A DNA stretch of 64,000 bases from Paenibacillus marchantiae (lineage in GTDB: Bacteria; Bacillota; Bacilli; Paenibacillales; Paenibacillaceae), in contig NZ_CP118270.1 in the NCBI RefSeq assembly GCF_028771845.1, forward strand, positions 3,844,001 through 3,908,000. Direction: 5' to 3'. The notes beneath the pieces are model-generated. The model was given only the letters and a program-made list of their open reading frames with translations. It did no database searches and was not told where the DNA came from. Below are positions 61,013 through 64,000 of the stretch, in pieces (position 1 is the stretch's first letter; every line of letters starts with the position of its first letter). Both the position numbers and the translations under genes were made by a program.

Positions 61013-62185
61013 ATGATGGCAAAAAAAGAAGTTGTAGCGATGCTGCTCGCTGGAGGGCAAGGCAAAAGATTAAAGGGACTGACCAAATCACTGGCCAAGC
61101 CTGCTGTTTATTTTGGCGGAACCTACCGCATCATTGATTTTCCTCTAAGTAATTGCTCCAATTCTGGCATCGACACGGTCGGTGTATTGACCCAATACGA
61201 ACCACTGGTGCTGCACTCTTATATCGGCATTGGCAGTGATTGGGATCTGGACCGCAAAAATGGCGGGGTATATGTACTTCCTCCTCATGAACGTGAAGAC
61301 GGCAGTAGCTGGTACCGCGGTACGGCGGATGCGATATACCGTAACCTGAATTTTATCGAACAATTCGATCCTGAGCATGTGCTCATCTTGTCAGGGGATC
61401 ATATCTATAAAATGGATTACGAGAAAATGCTTCAATACCATAAAGAAAAGGATGCAGATTGCACCATATCGGTCATTGACGTTCCGTTGGAAGAAGCCAG
61501 CCGGTTCGGGTTGCTCAACACCCACGATGATTATCGCATCTATGAATTCGAAGAAAAACCTCCTGAACCCAAGAGCACGCTTGCTTCCATGGGTATCTAT
61601 CTCTTCAAGTGGGATGTACTGAAACGCTTCCTGATCCAGGACGAACAGCAGGCATCCACCTCCTATGATTTTGGCAAAGATATCATTCCCTTGCTGCTTG
61701 AAAATGAAAAATCACTATACGCTTATCCATTTGAAGGGTATTGGAAGGACGTCGGTACAATCCACAGTCTGTGGGAATCCAATATGGACCTGCTGGATGA
61801 GGAAACGCCGTTTAACCTGAACGATCCGGATTGGCGTATCTATACTCGTAATCCGAATCAGCCTGCGCAATATATTTCACCATCGGCGAAGGTACGGAAT
61901 TGCATCATCAGTGAAGGTAGTGTGGTACATGGTGAGGTTAAACACTCGGTATTGTTCTACGGTATTGAGGTGGGAGAGAACAGTTCCGTAACCGATTCAG
62001 TGATCATGCCAAAAGTGAAGATCGGTCAAAATGTACGCATTCACAAAGCTATTATTGCCGAAGGATTGGTGATCCCGGATGGAGTACATCTGTCACCCGC
62101 CCCTGAGGATGAGAGTGATATATTACTGGTCGATCAGGAAGAGCTGGAACGTCAGCTTCTCGAGGGAATGACAAGTAAAGCCTAA
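61013..62185 (+). CDS. glgC: Glucose-1-phosphate adenylyltransferase, catalytic subunit
   Basis: A 390-residue enzyme that makes ADP-glucose for glycogen synthesis. The nucleotide loop [22 protein letters not shown] at the N-terminus, [24 protein letters not shown] with the catalytic Asp, FEEKP and the C-terminal left-handed beta-helix repeats ([25 protein letters not shown]) are complete. ATG 61013 is chosen with GGAGG 8 bases upstream; the frame reaches further back without a ribosome-binding site. Followed 27 bases later by glgD. Confidence 0.95.
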   Translation: MMAKKEVVAMLLAGGQGKRLKGLTKSLAKPAVYFGGTYRIIDFPLSNCSNSGIDTVGVLTQYEPLVLHSYIGIGSDWDLDRKNGGVYVLPPHEREDGSSWYRGTADAIYRNLNFIEQFDPEHVLILSGDHIYKMDYEKMLQYHKEKDADCTISVIDVPLEEASRFGLLNTHDDYRIYEFEEKPPEPKSTLASMGIYLFKWDVLKRFLIQDEQQASTSYDFGKDIIPLLLENEKSLYAYPFEGYWKDVGTIHSLWESNMDLLDEETPFNLNDPDWRIYTRNPNQPAQYISPSAKVRNCIISEGSVVHGEVKHSVLFYGIEVGENSSVTDSVIMPKVKIGQNVRIHKAIIAEGLVIPDGVHLSPAPEDESDILLVDQEELERQLLEGMTSKA

Positions 62186-62212
62186 TCTAAACCCCAAAGG
62201 ACGGTGCATGCG

Positions 62213-63316
62213 ATGAAACCATTGATCGGAGTTATTAACCTTGACCATGAGCTTGAGGAATTGAAGGAATTGACGTACTTTCGCTGCGGAGCCGCGGTGC
62301 CTTATGCCGGGCGTTACCGTCTGATTGATTTTGTATTATCCAATATGATGAATGCTGGCATTGAGAGTATCGGTGTATTTGTGCGTCGCAAGTACCGTTC
62401 ACTCATGGATCATCTGGGAGACGGTAAGCCGTGGGATTTGGATCGCAAGCATGGCGGCATGTTTATTTTGCCACCGGACTGGAACGATCCGACCGATACG
62501 TCACAAGGGGATTTGCAGCATTTTCACAATAATCTCGATTTTTTCCGCCGGGGTTCAGGGCAATATGTTGTCCATGCAGGTAGTCGGCACGTAACCAAAG
62601 CAGATCTGCAGGATGTGTACAGGTACCATATGAGCAAGGGCGCGGATGTAACGCTGGTCTGCAAAAAAGTGGATAAACTGCTGCCTGAACATGACGCCTG
62701 TGTCAAAGTTGAAGATGACGGGAACGGTAATGTGGTGGACATTCACCAAAGCGCCGATCACCCGAATATATATACAGAAATTTTCATTATGGAAAAAGAA
62801 CTGTTCCTGCGCCAGGTGCAGCGCTGCATCGCTCATGGCGAAAGCCATTTCTTCCGTGATGTGATTCAGAAAAATCCGGATGGCTTGAACATTGCTGCAT
62901 ATGCCTATGATGGCTATCACGCCGTGATCAATTCGATTGATAGCTATTACCGCAACAGTCTGGAATTGTTGAATAGCGGATTGTATGAGCAGCTGTTCAA
63001 GGAACAGCCTGTTCAAACCAAGATTAAATATGAGGCACCTGCCAAATACCTGGACTCTGCTGAGGTTAAACATTCCTTGCTCGCGAACGGCTGTATTGTG
63101 GGTGGGGAAGTGGAGGACAGCATCCTGTTCCGTGGGGTACATGTGGCGAAAGGTGCCAAAATTAAAGGCTCCATTATTATGCAAAAATGCTACATCGGAG
63201 AAGGTGCCGTTCTGGAGAACGTCATTCTCGACAAAGATGTGAAGCTAAGCGGCGGCCAGACGCTGATCGGCGATCCGTCGAACCCTTATATTCTGGCGAA
63301 GAGTACTATTATCTAA
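62213..63316 (+). CDS. glgD: Glucose-1-phosphate adenylyltransferase regulatory subunit
   Basis: A 367-residue GlgD subunit. It has the nucleotidyltransferase fold and beta-helix end, but the GGxGxRL loop of GlgC is replaced by NLDHELEELKELTYFRCGAAVPY, and the catalytic Asp region reads VVHAGSRHV, so it is probably non-catalytic and activates GlgC as in Bacillus/Geobacillus. AAAGGA lies 10 bases before ATG 62213; a GTG at 62204 is too close. It is in an operon with glgC. Confidence 0.94.
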   Translation: MKPLIGVINLDHELEELKELTYFRCGAAVPYAGRYRLIDFVLSNMMNAGIESIGVFVRRKYRSLMDHLGDGKPWDLDRKHGGMFILPPDWNDPTDTSQGDLQHFHNNLDFFRRGSGQYVVHAGSRHVTKADLQDVYRYHMSKGADVTLVCKKVDKLLPEHDACVKVEDDGNGNVVDIHQSADHPNIYTEIFIMEKELFLRQVQRCIAHGESHFFRDVIQKNPDGLNIAAYAYDGYHAVINSIDSYYRNSLELLNSGLYEQLFKEQPVQTKIKYEAPAKYLDSAEVKHSLLANGCIVGGEVEDSILFRGVHVAKGAKIKGSIIMQKCYIGEGAVLENVILDKDVKLSGGQTLIGDPSNPYILAKSTII

Positions 63317-63360
63317 TATCAACACTTAACCGATATCATCTATAAATATATATAAAATAA

Positions 63361-63626
63361 AAATCCTGTAGGATGGATTTAAGGTTCATGAGCGAAAGTT
63401 GAAATGCAACTTCGATTGTGCTTGCCAACGTGCAAACGTAGTAGAGGGAACGAAATCGATTCTGGAGAAGCGTAGCGTTCGCCTTTGTCTCCAAATTTCA
63501 ACCATGTATAAGGTTCATCAAGAAATTGAGAGACAACAGCGATCGGAAGAACGATTCGTAACCGGAACGGCCACTTTGCAGAACGTTGAGCACTTGGTGT
63601 ATGAACCGCCACATCCTACAGGATTT
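63361..63626. mobile_element. MITE-like element with 15-bp terminal inverted repeats
   Basis: AAATCCTGTAGGATG (63361-63375) and its exact complement CATCCTACAGGATTT (63612-63626) bracket a 266-base segment between glgD and glgP. The interior has further stem-forming parts: AAGTTG-AAATG-CAACTT and GGAGAAGCGTAGCGTTCGCC...TCTCC. It has no convincing coding sequence and no clear target duplication. It could be a non-autonomous element or a structured RNA leader for glgP. Confidence 0.55.
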
Positions 63627-63645
63627 CACCGGGAGGAACCTTCTT

Positions 63646-64000
63646 TTGTTTGACAACAAGGAAACGTTCAAGAGTATTTTTAGACGCAATCTGGTCAGCA
63701 AATTGGGCAAACCACTAGCAGAAGCAACGCAGGAAGATGTCTATCACGTACTTGGAAGCATGATCCGCGAATATGCGGGTCAAGATTGGGCGGCGTCGAA
63801 TCAGGGGTTTAAGCAGCGCCAGGATAAACAGGTCTATTACTTCTCGCTGGAATTCCTGATTGGACGTCTGCTCGGCAACAACCTGTTAAATGTGAATGAA
63901 TTGGAACTCGTTCGTGACAGTCTGGCTGAATTGGGTTTCTCTTTGGAAGAAGTGGAAGAACAGGAAGCGGACGCAGGGCTCGGCAACGGAGGTCTGGGAA
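63646..64000 (+). CDS. glgP: Glycogen phosphorylase, 5' part only
   Basis: The first 118 codons of a glycogen/starch phosphorylase, cut by the window end. VYYFSLEFLIGRLLGNNLLN and the final DAGLGNGGLG are signature sequences of the GT35 N-terminus. It begins at TTG 63646, 9 bases after GGGAGG; no ATG is available. The enzyme releases glucose-1-phosphate from glycogen and belongs to the glg operon, although the MITE-like element separates it from glgD. Confidence 0.92.
   Translation, partial: MFDNKETFKSIFRRNLVSKLGKPLAEATQEDVYHVLGSMIREYAGQDWAASNQGFKQRQDKQVYYFSLEFLIGRLLGNNLLNVNELELVRDSLAELGFSLEEVEEQEADAGLGNGGLG

Noticed and set aside
1..64000. CRISPR arrays, rRNA and tRNA genes
   Set aside because: No regularly spaced repeats, cas genes, ribosomal RNA sequence or cloverleaf-like genes were found on reading through.

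Overview
The window looks like chromosome from a Paenibacillus-type member of the Bacillota. The evidence is strong GGAGG ribosome-binding sites, sigma-A promoters, classic Fur boxes, a perfect CcpA cre site, an Fnr-type box, a spore-coat transglutaminase (Tgl), a GH12 glucanase and a glgC-glgD-glgP glycogen operon. I assign the genus from gene content, not from a database search.

Layout. 0.2-2.6 kb: a GH43-like glycosidase, a RidA protein and a GNAT acetyltransferase broken by one nonsense codon. 2.8-18.5 kb: a Fur-controlled NRPS-independent siderophore (NIS) cluster. It holds three IucA/IucC synthetases, an MFS exporter, SbnA/SbnB-like 2,3-diaminopropionate enzymes and an SbnH-like decarboxylase, followed by a siderophore ABC importer and an AraC/substrate-binding fusion regulator of the Btr type. 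The set matches staphyloferrin B biosynthesis but lacks SbnG and SbnI. 18.6-24.4 kb: six codirectional genes of unclear purpose (APH-fold kinase, two methyltransferases, histidine phosphatase, DEDDh exonuclease, small acidic protein). 24.5-27.3 kb: a second Fur-box-flanked siderophore binding lipoprotein with its own AraC-type sensor but no permease.

27.6-47 kb is mostly housekeeping and accessory genes: an SRAP protein, a VOC protein, a PPDK-like enzyme without its phosphohistidine domain, an LTA-synthase-like protein, an LLM oxidoreductase, a PPP-type phosphatase that seems to start at AUU, a Mn-dependent pyrophosphatase, a divergent IF-3 paralog, Tgl, a multi-PAS hybrid histidine kinase, a one-domain KhtT fragment, a GH12 enzyme and an M3 peptidase. 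47.2-55.8 kb: an iron alcohol dehydrogenase behind a predicted Fnr class II promoter, then an oligopeptide ABC transporter operon whose binding-protein gene is frameshifted in a G tract, ending in a class V aminotransferase and an amidohydrolase.

55.98-60.43 kb is the most unusual stretch, an AT-rich island. A complete tyrosine recombinase is followed by two convergent genes, an 800-residue protein of unknown function and a D-Ala-D-Ala-ligase-like ATP-grasp enzyme. They are bracketed by inverted sites built as 12-bp arm / 7-bp spacer / 12-bp arm. Each site carries the Shine-Dalgarno sequence of the gene it abuts. This looks like a self-contained DNA inversion switch that decides which of the two genes lies behind the recombinase. 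The window closes with glgC, glgD, a MITE-like element and the start of glgP.
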